A DNA stretch of 64,000 nucleotides from Chitinophagaceae bacterium DXS (GTDB lineage Bacteria > Bacteroidota > Bacteroidia > Chitinophagales > Chitinophagaceae). Location: contig CP128386.1 of assembly GCA_030345135.1 (NCBI GenBank), forward strand, positions 6,805,001 through 6,869,000, given 5' to 3'. Every line of letters begins with the position of its first letter. Within the stretch, counting starts at the first letter, position 1. The translations under genes and the position numbers were made by a program. Below the pieces are notes generated by a model that did no database searches, had not been told where the DNA came from, and saw nothing but the letters and a program-made list of their open reading frames with translations. Shown piece after piece: positions 17,870 to 25,987 of the stretch.

Positions 17870-17993
17870 GGTATAAGTAACGAGTTATATTGTAAGCCTG
17901 ATCTTTGGGCGTTTTAAAATTCAGCATATAACCGGAACGCACACTCTGCAACTCTTTTCACGTATAACGTAAAACTTATAACGTACAACTTAT
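17870..17993. repeat. ACGT-word array downstream of the four-helix-bundle gene
   Basis: The spacer carries the same vocabulary as the upstream array (GTATAACGTAAAACTTATAACG-type words at 17960-17993) and runs up to the argD start codon. Together with 17346-17509 it brackets the four-helix-bundle gene. Confidence 0.7.
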
Positions 17994-19169
17994 ATGAAGC
18001 TTTTCGACGTTTACCCCATCAACGACATCACCATCACCAAGGCCCAGGGTTCTTATGTTTGGGATGAGAATGGTGTACAGTACTTAGACATGTACGGCGG
18101 TCATGCCGTTATCAGTATCGGACATACTCACCCTGTGTGGGTAAGACGAATTGAAGAGCAGTTAGAAAAAATTGCTTTCTATTCAAATTCTGTCCGTATT
18201 CCGTTGCAGCAGGAGCTGGCGGACAAGCTCGGTAAGCTGAGCGGCAAAGAAGACTACCAGCTATTCCTTTGCAACAGCGGTGCTGAGGCAAATGAGAATG
18301 CACTTAAACTGGCTTCTTTCCACACAGGAAGAAAGAAGATCGTTGCTTTTAAGAAAGGGTTTCATGGAAGGACATCTTTAGCAGTAGCCGCTACAGACAA
18401 TCCGGCAATAGTTGCACCGGTGAATGAAACGGATAATGTTGACTTCCTGCCATTCAACGATGAAGCTGCACTGAAAACCTATTTCCAGACAAAGGGAAAA
18501 GATGTTTGTGCGGTTATTGTAGAAGGTATTCAGGGTGTTGGCGGTATTCAGATCGCTACGGAAAGCTTTCTGCAACTGATCCGCAGACTTTGTGATCAAA
18601 ACGATGCAGTATTTATCGCGGACAGCGTGCAGTGCGGTTACGGTCGTACCGGTAAATTCTTCTCGCACGATTATGCAGAAGTAAATGCTGATATCTATAC
18701 TATGGCAAAAGGTATGGGCAACGGATTCCCCATTGGTGGAATTTTGATTGCGCCACACATCAAGCCTAAACATGGAATGCTCGGCACAACTTTCGGCGGT
18801 AATCATCTTGCATGTGCTGCCGCCATTGCGGTACTGGAAGTGCTGGAAGATGAAAAGCTGATTGATGTAGCAAAACAAAGAGGTCAGTATTTGTTGAACC
18901 GTTTGAAAGCCATCGACGGCATTACCAACGTGCGTGGTCGCGGTTTAATGATTGGTTTTGACGTGCCTGAGGAATTGAAAGATCTGCGCAAGAAATTGCT
19001 GAACGACTTCTTCATCTTCACCGGAGAAGCAAAACCAAACGTGATCCGTTTATTACCATCACTCGGTATCAGCAGAAAACAGGTAGATGAATTCCTGGAT
19101 GCATTAAAAGAAGCTATCGCTGAATTACAGCCAGCTTCCACCACAACAACAGAAGAAACTGTAGAATAA
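17994..19169 (+). CDS. argD: N-acylornithine aminotransferase (class III, PLP)
   Basis: The 391-residue class-III aminotransferase converts N-acylglutamate semialdehyde to N-acylornithine with glutamate as amino donor. Family features seen are NSGAEANENALKLA, the cofactor-contact segment SVQCGYGRTGKFF, and the Schiff-base lysine K239 in TMAKGMGNGFPIGG. The C-terminus ends in a short Thr/Glu-rich tail. Its place between argC and argF' fits the pathway. Confidence 0.95.
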   Translation: MKLFDVYPINDITITKAQGSYVWDENGVQYLDMYGGHAVISIGHTHPVWVRRIEEQLEKIAFYSNSVRIPLQQELADKLGKLSGKEDYQLFLCNSGAEANENALKLASFHTGRKKIVAFKKGFHGRTSLAVAATDNPAIVAPVNETDNVDFLPFNDEAALKTYFQTKGKDVCAVIVEGIQGVGGIQIATESFLQLIRRLCDQNDAVFIADSVQCGYGRTGKFFSHDYAEVNADIYTMAKGMGNGFPIGGILIAPHIKPKHGMLGTTFGGNHLACAAAIAVLEVLEDEKLIDVAKQRGQYLLNRLKAIDGITNVRGRGLMIGFDVPEELKDLRKKLLNDFFIFTGEAKPNVIRLLPSLGISRKQVDEFLDALKEAIAELQPASTTTTEETVE

Positions 19170-19306
19170 GGTTAGAAGTTATACGTTGTACGTTGTACGT
19201 TTAGGCCCGGGGGCACAAATACCGGCTACGTAACAACATACAGCGTATGATTTTAACTACGCTATAATAAACGTATAACGTACAACGTAAAACTTACAAC
19301 TCAACA
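19170..19306. repeat. ACGT-word dyad array between argD and argF'
   Basis: The left arm (about 19177-19202, words TTATACGTTGTACGTT) and right arm (about 19268-19293, AACGTATAACGTACAACG) are imperfect reverse complements around a 65-bp centre. The vocabulary is that of the arrays around the four-helix-bundle gene, but no gene is inside. Confidence 0.75.
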
Positions 19307-20263
19307 GTGAAGCAATTTATTTCCGTTCATGATGTTACAGACATCAATGCATTGGTAAAAAAAGCGTTGGCATACAAGGCCAATCCACTTACAGACAAAA
19401 ATCTTGGCGTAAACAAACGCATCGGTCTATTATTCCTTAATCCAAGTTTGCGAACCCGTTTAAGCACACAGGTGGCAGCGCAGAACCTGGGTATGGAAGC
19501 CATTGTATTTAATGTGGATAAAGAGGGTTGGGCACTTGAATTTGAAGAAGGTGCCATTATGAGCGGAAACAAGGCTGAACATATTAAAGATGCAGCACCG
19601 GTCCTGGGAAGCTATTTTGATATCCTTTGTATCAGAACCTTTCCTTCACTAAAAAACCGCGAAGATGATTACAGCGAATTGTATATTTCCCAGTTCATCA
19701 AATATTGTGGAGTTCCTGTGATCAGCCTGGAAAGTGCAACATTGCATCCATTACAAAGTCTTACCGATATCATTACCATGACAGAACATGCACCGGCACA
19801 CAAACCCAAGGTGGTTCTTACCTGGGCGCCGCATGTTAAAACATTACCTCAGTGCGTTGCCAACAGCTTTGCACAATGGGTAAACGCATGGGATGGCAAA
19901 GCTGAATTTGTAATTACGCATCCGGAAGATTATGAATTATCAGAACAGTTTACCAAAGGAGCAACCATCACGCATAACCAGGACGAAGCTTTAAAAGATG
20001 CGGATTTTGTATACGTAAAGAACTGGAGCACTTTTAATGATTATGGAAAGATCTATGCGAATGATCCTAAATGGATGCTTACTGAAGAAAAGCTGAAACT
20101 GACAAATAACGCCAAAGTATTGCATTGCCTTCCCGTAAGAAGAAATGTTGAATTGAGCGATGAAGTGTTGGACAGTGCAAACAGCATCGTAACACAGGAA
20201 GCGGCTAACAGGGTTTGGGCGGCGCAGGCGGTGATTAGTGAGATCCTTCAGAGAGGTGAATAG
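19307..20263 (+). CDS. argF': N-succinylornithine (or N-acetylornithine) carbamoyltransferase
   Basis: A 318-residue transcarbamylase that makes N-acylcitrulline from N-acylornithine and carbamoyl phosphate. The carbamoyl-phosphate loop is SLRTR (47-51), the form seen in acylornithine transcarbamylases rather than STRTS-like OTCases, and HCLPVRRN is near the C-terminus. The residue aligned with Pro90 of Bacteroides fragilis SOTCase is Ala90 (NKAEH). From family knowledge, Pro at this site favours succinylornithine and Glu favours acetylornithine; a small residue is more compatible with succinyl. The stop codon lies within a GTGAATAGTGAA word array. Confidence 0.93.
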   Translation: MKQFISVHDVTDINALVKKALAYKANPLTDKNLGVNKRIGLLFLNPSLRTRLSTQVAAQNLGMEAIVFNVDKEGWALEFEEGAIMSGNKAEHIKDAAPVLGSYFDILCIRTFPSLKNREDDYSELYISQFIKYCGVPVISLESATLHPLQSLTDIITMTEHAPAHKPKVVLTWAPHVKTLPQCVANSFAQWVNAWDGKAEFVITHPEDYELSEQFTKGATITHNQDEALKDADFVYVKNWSTFNDYGKIYANDPKWMLTEEKLKLTNNAKVLHCLPVRRNVELSDEVLDSANSIVTQEAANRVWAAQAVISEILQRGE

Positions 20264-20418
20264 TTCTGGTAAAGTGAATAGTGAAGGGTGAATAGTGAAA
20301 GGTGAGACAGGTTAAGTAATTGGAATCAGATTTTTTTGCATAAAGTCAAGATAGAGATATGGAAGATGGATTGAACGTTAGGGCCTTTTGAATTTTGACT
20401 TTTTATTTTTGACTTATC
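20264..20418. repeat. Word arrays between argF' and argB
   Basis: Two vocabularies occur here: GTGAATAGTGAA-type words at 20265-20310, starting in the argF' stop codon, and TTTTGACTTTT-type words at 20385-20416 just before the argB start. No gene is seen. Confidence 0.65.
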
Positions 20419-21201
20419 ATGGACAAGTTGATTATCATAAAGGTTGGCGGTAACATTATAGATGATGAACAAAAGCTGTCATCATTCTTAACTTCTTTTG
20501 CTTCGGTTGAAGGCAAGAAGATCCTGGTGCACGGCGGCGGAAAACTGGCGACCAAAATGGCTGCACAGCTTGGCGTTGAGCAACAGATGATTGATGGCAG
20601 AAGAATTACCGACGCTGAAACACTCAAGATTGTAACCATGGTATATGCCGGTTACATTAACAAAAATATTGTAGCGCAGTTACAGGCAAGAGGTTGCAAT
20701 GCGATCGGTTTATGCGGTGCAGATGGAAATGTTATTCAATCTCACAAAAGAGTTCATCCGACAATTGACTATGGTTTTGTGGGAGACGTTGATTCCATCA
20801 ATACCAGTTTACTGAAAAGCTTGCTTGACCAGGATGTAAATGTGGTAATGGCGCCCATCACTCATAATAAAGAAGGTTTACTGCTTAACACCAATGCAGA
20901 TACAATTGCGCAGGAGATTGCCCAGGCAATGAGTGGTCTATATAGTGTGCAGCTAATCTACTCTTTTGAAAAAAGCGGTGTGTTGTTAAATGCAGAAGAC
21001 GATAGCACGGTGATCCCGGGCATAAATCCCGAATCATACAAGGAATTGAAAGAAAAGAATGTGATTTTCGCCGGCATGATCCCGAAACTGGACAATGCTT
21101 TCACCGCTCTTAAAAAAGGTGTAAGCAAAGTGGTGATAGGAAAAGCCGAAGAGTTGCAGGCCCTTATAACAGGCAAGGCAGGGACAACAATACAAGAATA
21201 G
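20419..21201 (+). CDS. argB: N-acylglutamate kinase
   Basis: The 260-residue amino-acid kinase phosphorylates N-acylglutamate. It shows IKVGGN (7-12), the substrate loop HGGGKLATKM and GLCGADGN, typical of the family. The protein is shorter at the N-terminus than arginine-inhibited NAGKs, which carry an extra N-terminal helix, so feedback inhibition by that mechanism is less likely (inference). The stop codon continues directly into TACGAAG words. Confidence 0.95.
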   Translation: MDKLIIIKVGGNIIDDEQKLSSFLTSFASVEGKKILVHGGGKLATKMAAQLGVEQQMIDGRRITDAETLKIVTMVYAGYINKNIVAQLQARGCNAIGLCGADGNVIQSHKRVHPTIDYGFVGDVDSINTSLLKSLLDQDVNVVMAPITHNKEGLLLNTNADTIAQEIAQAMSGLYSVQLIYSFEKSGVLLNAEDDSTVIPGINPESYKELKEKNVIFAGMIPKLDNAFTALKKGVSKVVIGKAEELQALITGKAGTTIQE

Positions 21202-21240
21202 TACGAAGGGCTGTGCGAAAAGGCGAACTGTTGAACATAG

Positions 21241-21270
21241 GTACTTCGTACTTCGTAACTCGTACTTGAC
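21241..21270 (-). repeat. TACGAAG word array between argB and argE
   Basis: Read on the minus strand this is CAAGTACGAGTTACGAAG followed by TACGAAGTAC. It closely matches arrays at 25787-25818 and 46817-46845. A fragment of the same word directly follows the argB stop (21200-21208). Confidence 0.75.
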
Positions 21271-21349
21271 ATGACATTCACAATGAGAAACACCAAACTA
21301 CTACAGCAACATTTTATAACAAATAACTGGTTGAAAGATCAGTGATTTT

Positions 21350-22444
21350 ATGATAATGAATTTACCGACTGTAATGAATGAGAATATTTCGATACTTGCA
21401 AAAAATGCGACAAGTCTGCTGAAACAATTGATCTCCACGCCTTCCTTTAGTAAAGAGGAAGAAGTAACAGCGGAGATCATCGAAAGTTTTATTGAGTCCA
21501 AAGGAGTTACAACGTACAGCTACCTCAACAACATTTGGGCTAAGAACAAATATTTCGACGAAAGCAAACCCACCATTCTTTTAAATTCTCATCACGACAC
21601 GGTACGACCCAATAAGGGGTACACATTAGATCCCTTCTCTCCCATTGAAAAAGATGGAAAATTATATGGCTTGGGCAGCAATGATGCAGGCGGATGTCTT
21701 GTTTCACTCATTGCTACATTCCTTCATTTTTATAAGGAGCCATCTTTAAAATATAACCTGGTTATTGCAGCCACAGCTGAAGAAGAGATTTCCGGCCACA
21801 ACGGTGTGGAAATCCTGTTACCACGTCTGCCAAAAATTGATTTCGGAATTGTAGGCGAGCCTACATTAATGAATATGGCGCTCGCTGAGAAAGGTCTCCT
21901 CGTGCTCGATTGTACGGCACACGGAAGAGCCGGCCATGCTGCACGTGAGGAAGGCGAAAATGCTTTGTATAAAGCAGTTGACGATATTCAGTGGTTCCGC
22001 AATTATAAATATGATAAGGTTTCGAGCCTGCTTGGCCCCATGAAAATGAGCGTAACCATTATCAATGCTGGTTCCCAACACAATGTAGTTCCGCATGAGT
22101 GTAAGTTTACGGTTGATGTGCGAGTGAACGAACTGTACACTTTTGAAGAGGTCCTGGATATAATCCGTGCCAATGTTAAAAGCGATGTTCAGCCGAGAAG
22201 CAGCCGTCTTCGGTCTACTTCAATTGCGGTTGACCATCCGCTGATCCAGGCAGGTGTTGAGTTGGGAAGAACTTATTACGGCTCGCCCACTACCAGCGAC
22301 AAAGCTCTGATGAACTTTCCAACACTTAAAATGGGGCCTGGCGATAGCGCACGTAGCCACACTGCGGATGAGTTCATCTTCCTTGATGAAATAACCAACG
22401 GCATTGACTTATATATTCAGTTGTTAGATAAGATTTTACGCTGA
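21350..22444 (+). CDS. argE: M20-family N-acylornithine/N-acylcitrulline deacylase
   Basis: A 364-residue metallohydrolase removing the acyl group from N-acylcitrulline (if the pathway is of SOTCase type) or N-acylornithine. Metal-site motifs are visible: LLNSHHDTVRP, GLGSNDAGG, AATAEEEISG and GIVGEP. It has the M20 dimerisation insert. The ATG at 21350 is followed by an in-frame ATG at 21374; either could be used. It lies between argB and argH. Confidence 0.93.
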   Translation: MIMNLPTVMNENISILAKNATSLLKQLISTPSFSKEEEVTAEIIESFIESKGVTTYSYLNNIWAKNKYFDESKPTILLNSHHDTVRPNKGYTLDPFSPIEKDGKLYGLGSNDAGGCLVSLIATFLHFYKEPSLKYNLVIAATAEEEISGHNGVEILLPRLPKIDFGIVGEPTLMNMALAEKGLLVLDCTAHGRAGHAAREEGENALYKAVDDIQWFRNYKYDKVSSLLGPMKMSVTIINAGSQHNVVPHECKFTVDVRVNELYTFEEVLDIIRANVKSDVQPRSSRLRSTSIAVDHPLIQAGVELGRTYYGSPTTSDKALMNFPTLKMGPGDSARSHTADEFIFLDEITNGIDLYIQLLDKILR

Positions 22445-22480
22445 TCCTAACACACGAATCGATTTTGACTTTTTAATTTT

Positions 22481-22503
22481 CCTGCCCGACTGGTCAGGCG
22501 GGG
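22481..22503 (+). repeat. Oriented palindrome CCTGCCCG/CAGGCGGG before argH
   Basis: The sequence is identical to the copy at 13764-13786 and it too is embedded in TTTTGACTTTT words (22462-22512). It lies 38 bp upstream of the argH start. Confidence 0.8.
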
Positions 22504-22540
22504 ACTTTTGAACTAAATGAAATAAGGTAAAATATTTACT

Positions 22541-23875
22541 ATGAAGCTCTGGCAAAAGAATACAGCATCACTTAAAGAGGTAGAACAATTTACTGTTGGT
22601 AATGATCGTGAATTCGATATTTTATTGGCGCCTTTTGATGTGATCGGCAATATTGCGCACGCAAAAATGCTGGCCAGCGTGGGCCTGTTGACAAACGACG
22701 AAGCTGCTGATCTTGTAAAAGAGCTTAGAAAAATATACACCAGCATCAGCGAAGATGAATTTTCTATCAGACCAGATGTTGAAGACATTCATTCCCAGGT
22801 AGAGTTTTTATTAACGGAGAAACTAGGTGATACAGGTAAAAAGATCCATTCTGCCAGAAGCCGTAATGACCAGGTTTTGCTGGATGTTAAACTGTTTTTG
22901 CGCAGTGAGATAGAAAAGACCGTTTTGTCTGTACAATCATTCTTCGAATTATTGATTGCTAAAAGCGAAGAATTCAAAGACGATTTATTGCCAGGCTATA
23001 CCCACCTGCAGTTAGCAATGCCATCTTCTTTTGGTTTGTGGTTAGGCGCTTATGCGGAAAGTCTTGTAGACGATACCGTGATGCTGAAAGCTGCCTATGA
23101 TGTTGTTAATAAAAATCCGTTAGGCTCTGCCGCCGGTTACGGATCTTCTTTCCCGATCAACAGGACCATGACGACAGAGTTGCTTGGCTTTGCCGATTTA
23201 AACTATAATGTTGTGTATGCACAAATGGGGCGGGGAAAAGCGGAACGAATTGTAGCGATGGCTTTGGCGAATGTTGCTGATACACTGGCAAGATTGTCAA
23301 TGGATGCTTGTCTGTATCTGAATCAGAACTTTGGTTTTATTAGTTTTCCCACTGAGTTAACCACAGGAAGCAGCATTATGCCTCATAAAAAGAATCCGGA
23401 TGTTTTTGAACTGATCCGCTCTCAATGCAACAGGATAAAATCTTTGCCTAACGAGATCATGATGATGACTACCAATCTGCCTTCCGGCTATCATCGCGAT
23501 CTTCAACTGCTGAAAGAACACCTGTTCCCTGCCCTCGGCATATTGCGCGATTGTATTGATATGGCCGGCCTGATGCTGAACAACATGGAGGTTAAGAAGA
23601 ATATTCTTGAAGACGAGAAGTACAAATACCTGTTCAGTGTTGAAGAAGTAAACAAGCTTGTTTTAGAAGGCGTGGCTTTTAGAGATGCTTACAAGCAAGT
23701 TGGTTTTGCTATTGAAGACAATGTGTTTACCTACGATACAAAAGTGGCGCACACACACGAGGGAAGTATTGGTAATCTGAAAAACGACGCAATCACAGAT
23801 AATATGCAGCGGCTGTTACAATCCTTCAATTTTGAGGTATATCACGCAGCGATCGATAATCTGTTACATCAATAG
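22541..23875 (+). CDS. argH: Argininosuccinate lyase
   Basis: A 444-residue fumarase/aspartase-superfamily enzyme that splits argininosuccinate to arginine and fumarate. The signature loop GSSIMPHKKNPD is present, as are HSARSRNDQV and TGYTHLQ-like GYTHLQLAMPSSFG. It is the last gene of the arginine cluster. Its 3' end overlaps the end of the convergent PAS-HisKA gene by 7 bp, so no separate terminator fits between them. Confidence 0.97.
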   Translation: MKLWQKNTASLKEVEQFTVGNDREFDILLAPFDVIGNIAHAKMLASVGLLTNDEAADLVKELRKIYTSISEDEFSIRPDVEDIHSQVEFLLTEKLGDTGKKIHSARSRNDQVLLDVKLFLRSEIEKTVLSVQSFFELLIAKSEEFKDDLLPGYTHLQLAMPSSFGLWLGAYAESLVDDTVMLKAAYDVVNKNPLGSAAGYGSSFPINRTMTTELLGFADLNYNVVYAQMGRGKAERIVAMALANVADTLARLSMDACLYLNQNFGFISFPTELTTGSSIMPHKKNPDVFELIRSQCNRIKSLPNEIMMMTTNLPSGYHRDLQLLKEHLFPALGILRDCIDMAGLMLNNMEVKKNILEDEKYKYLFSVEEVNKLVLEGVAFRDAYKQVGFAIEDNVFTYDTKVAHTHEGSIGNLKNDAITDNMQRLLQSFNFEVYHAAIDNLLHQ

Positions 23876-24564
23876 ATCTTAAAGACCTGTTCGTTTTCGT
23901 TGGCCTTAAGTACCTGGTTCATTTCCCTGGAAATTACATCCAGTTTGGAAACTTCTTTGTACAGAATGCCCATCATTTCGTTAAGTTCTTCATCGCTTAC
24001 AAGGCCATCCTTGATCAGATCTATAATACCCAGCATATTGGTGATAGGAGAACGCAGGTTGTGTGAAACAAGATAAGCGTACTGACGCAATTGTGTTGAT
24101 TGATGCATCAGCTCTTTGTTGCGCTGGTGCAGCAATTTTACATTGTTCTGTATATCAGTTACATCGCGTACGATGCGCATGGAGTACTGATCATTGATTT
24201 TTATGCATCTTGATGTGTAACTACGCACAATTCCATTGGGAAAAGGAAGGTCATAGTTGAAATAATGGATTTTACCCGTTTCAATAGGATAAGTGATGTG
24301 ATGCATTAATTCTGAAGCGAAATCTCCTGGAAAATTATGATCGCGGATGTTGGAGTTGTAGATAAATGAATCCTGCTGGTAAATCTCCCCAATTCCTTTT
24401 TTATAATCAACATAGTTGCCTTCTTTATCCATGACAAAAATGAAGTCCGGGATCGCATTGATTATATCATAAAAGCAATTATAAAAGTTTTCAGACAATG
24501 CAAGCAGGGTTTGCAATGGCTTATCGGGCCCCTCGGGATGTTTTTCTTTATTGTTGCTGGTCAT
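23869..24564 (-). CDS. PAS-HisKA protein lacking an ATPase domain
   Basis: A 231-residue protein with a PAS-like sensor domain (about 20-150, AIPDFIFVMDKEGNYV) followed by a dimerisation/phosphoacceptor helix with the H-box YLVSHNLRSPITNMLG. It ends about 50 residues after that His, so there are no N, G1 or G2 boxes of a HATPase. It cannot autophosphorylate in cis, so it may accept phosphate from another kinase or act as a non-enzymatic dimer. The ORF extends to 24612, but MTSNNKEKH at 24564 gives a more natural start. Its stop overlaps that of argH. Confidence 0.82.
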   Translation of the reverse strand: MTSNNKEKHPEGPDKPLQTLLALSENFYNCFYDIINAIPDFIFVMDKEGNYVDYKKGIGEIYQQDSFIYNSNIRDHNFPGDFASELMHHITYPIETGKIHYFNYDLPFPNGIVRSYTSRCIKINDQYSMRIVRDVTDIQNNVKLLHQRNKELMHQSTQLRQYAYLVSHNLRSPITNMLGIIDLIKDGLVSDEELNEMMGILYKEVSKLDVISREMNQVLKANENEQVFKIY

Positions 24565-24706
24565 AATAATCAGGCGTAATGTGAAAATACGGTAATCACC
24601 ATATTTCACCATAAAAATTTATGCAGAAGGTGTTTCATCAAGAGCCTGACTGTTGATGGCCTGACAGCAAACCGCGGTAGCTGCATTTGTTCAGTAACAA
24701 AGCGTG

Positions 24707-24901
24707 CTAATCATTTTGGTTGAGCTTTTTCAAGTAACCAATTGCGTGAAAGACCATGGCAAAAAAACAAGCTGATAATAGTAATAAAGAATGCAGCTTT
24801 TTTTCATTCAGCTCTAACCGCATACAGTAAGCATATGTGATACTGGAGGTGGAAGCTATAAGTGACAGTATCACCCATAGCCATCCAATGTTTTTTCTCA
24901 T
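24707..24901 (-). CDS. Small two-helix membrane protein, hypothetical
   Basis: A 64-residue ORF with two predicted transmembrane helices (about 5-27 and 35-57) and a charged C-terminus (KKLNQND). No family recognised. It lies 63 bp after sdhB on the same strand and could be the last gene of that transcript. The hydrophobic pattern and lack of competing genes support it moderately. Confidence 0.5.
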   Translation of the reverse strand: MRKNIGWLWVILSLIASTSSITYAYCMRLELNEKKLHSLLLLSACFFAMVFHAIGYLKKLNQND

Positions 24902-24964
24902 GTGACGATATTTAAGGCTTACCCTTACAGTTTCTTCAAATACGAATCCGTGCCAACAGCCCGT

Positions 24965-25711
24965 TTATTTTTCCAGGATCCGTGATTTGTTGTATTCGTA
25001 GTTCATACGCGCAATATTCAGGACCGAGATCTCCTGTGGACATTCAACTTCACAAGCTTCGGTATTTGTGCAGTGGCCGAATCCTTCGCTGTCCATTTGA
25101 TTCATCATACTCTTTACCCGGGTGCGCGCTTCTTCTTTTCCTTGTGGTAGTAATGCAAGGTGAGCAACCTTGGCTGATGTAAACAGCGCCGCGCTTGAAT
25201 TTTTGCAAGTGGCTACACAGGCGCCGCAACCAATGCAGGCTGCAGAGTCAAATGCCGCTTCTGCAGTTTCGTGATTGATCGGAATACTGTTTGCTTCCGG
25301 TGCTTGTCCTGTGCTGGCAGAAATAAATCCTCCCGCGGCTATAATGCGATCAAAAGAAGTACGATCTATCTTCAAGTCCCTGATGATAGGAAACGCTGTC
25401 GCGCGGAACGGTTCAATATAAATCGTGTCACCATCCTTAAATGAACGCATGTGAAGCTGACAGGTTGTTGTGTTCGACAGCGGTCCGTGTGCCCGGCCGT
25501 TAATCATAACGCCGCATTGTCCGCAAATTCCTTCCCTGCAATCATGATCAAATTCAACCACACGTTCACCTTTTTCAACAAGCGCTTCATTCAGCATGTC
25601 CAGCATTTCAAGAAAGGACATGTGCTCGGAAACATTATCCAGTGTATAGTCCGCAAGCTTTCCATAGCTGGTCCGGTCTTCCTGCCGCCATATTTTTAAG
25701 TATAGTTTCAT
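24965..25711 (-). CDS. sdhB: Succinate dehydrogenase/fumarate reductase iron-sulfur subunit
   Basis: A 248-residue subunit carrying electrons from the flavoprotein to the quinone site at the cytoplasmic face of the inner membrane. The 2Fe-2S domain has [10 protein letters not shown] and a fourth Cys in TTTCQLH. The C-terminal domain has [11 protein letters not shown] and [12 protein letters not shown] for the other clusters. It is last in the order sdhC-sdhA-sdhB. A 276-bp repeat-filled gap separates it from sdhA. Confidence 0.96.
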   Translation of the reverse strand: MKLYLKIWRQEDRTSYGKLADYTLDNVSEHMSFLEMLDMLNEALVEKGERVVEFDHDCREGICGQCGVMINGRAHGPLSNTTTCQLHMRSFKDGDTIYIEPFRATAFPIIRDLKIDRTSFDRIIAAGGFISASTGQAPEANSIPINHETAEAAFDSAACIGCGACVATCKNSSAALFTSAKVAHLALLPQGKEEARTRVKSMMNQMDSEGFGHCTNTEACEVECPQEISVLNIARMNYEYNKSRILEK

Positions 25712-25987
25712 ATCAATAAATTAAGTCAATAGTGAATGGTGAATAGTGAAAGGTGCATCAGTGTCCTTTTTATTTTGACCTGGTTTCAAGTACGAGTTAC
25801 GAAGTACGAAGTACGTTGCTGTGATCTTGCTAATATTTTTTGAAGCTTCTAAATAATTAAAAGGCCAATGATTTAATGAGCCCGATAAACCTAAGTACTT
25901 CCAACTTCATACTTACTAACAATTAAAAAGCCTGTATTCAGTTCGCCTGATCAATCAAGGTACTTCGTACTTCGTATTTCGTACTTG
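25712..25987. repeat. Word-array dyad between sdhA and sdhB
   Basis: Two TACGAAG arrays face each other: 25787-25818 on the plus strand and 25956-25987 on the minus strand. They are near-perfect reverse complements over about 27 bp and enclose about 140 bp. A GTGAATGGTGAATAGTGAA array (25730-25755) adjoins the sdhB start side. The right arm touches the sdhA stop codon. No gene is seen. Confidence 0.75.

Noticed and set aside
18378-18878. 166-codon minus-strand open frame
   Set aside because: Antisense to argD, Cys- and Ile-rich shadow composition.
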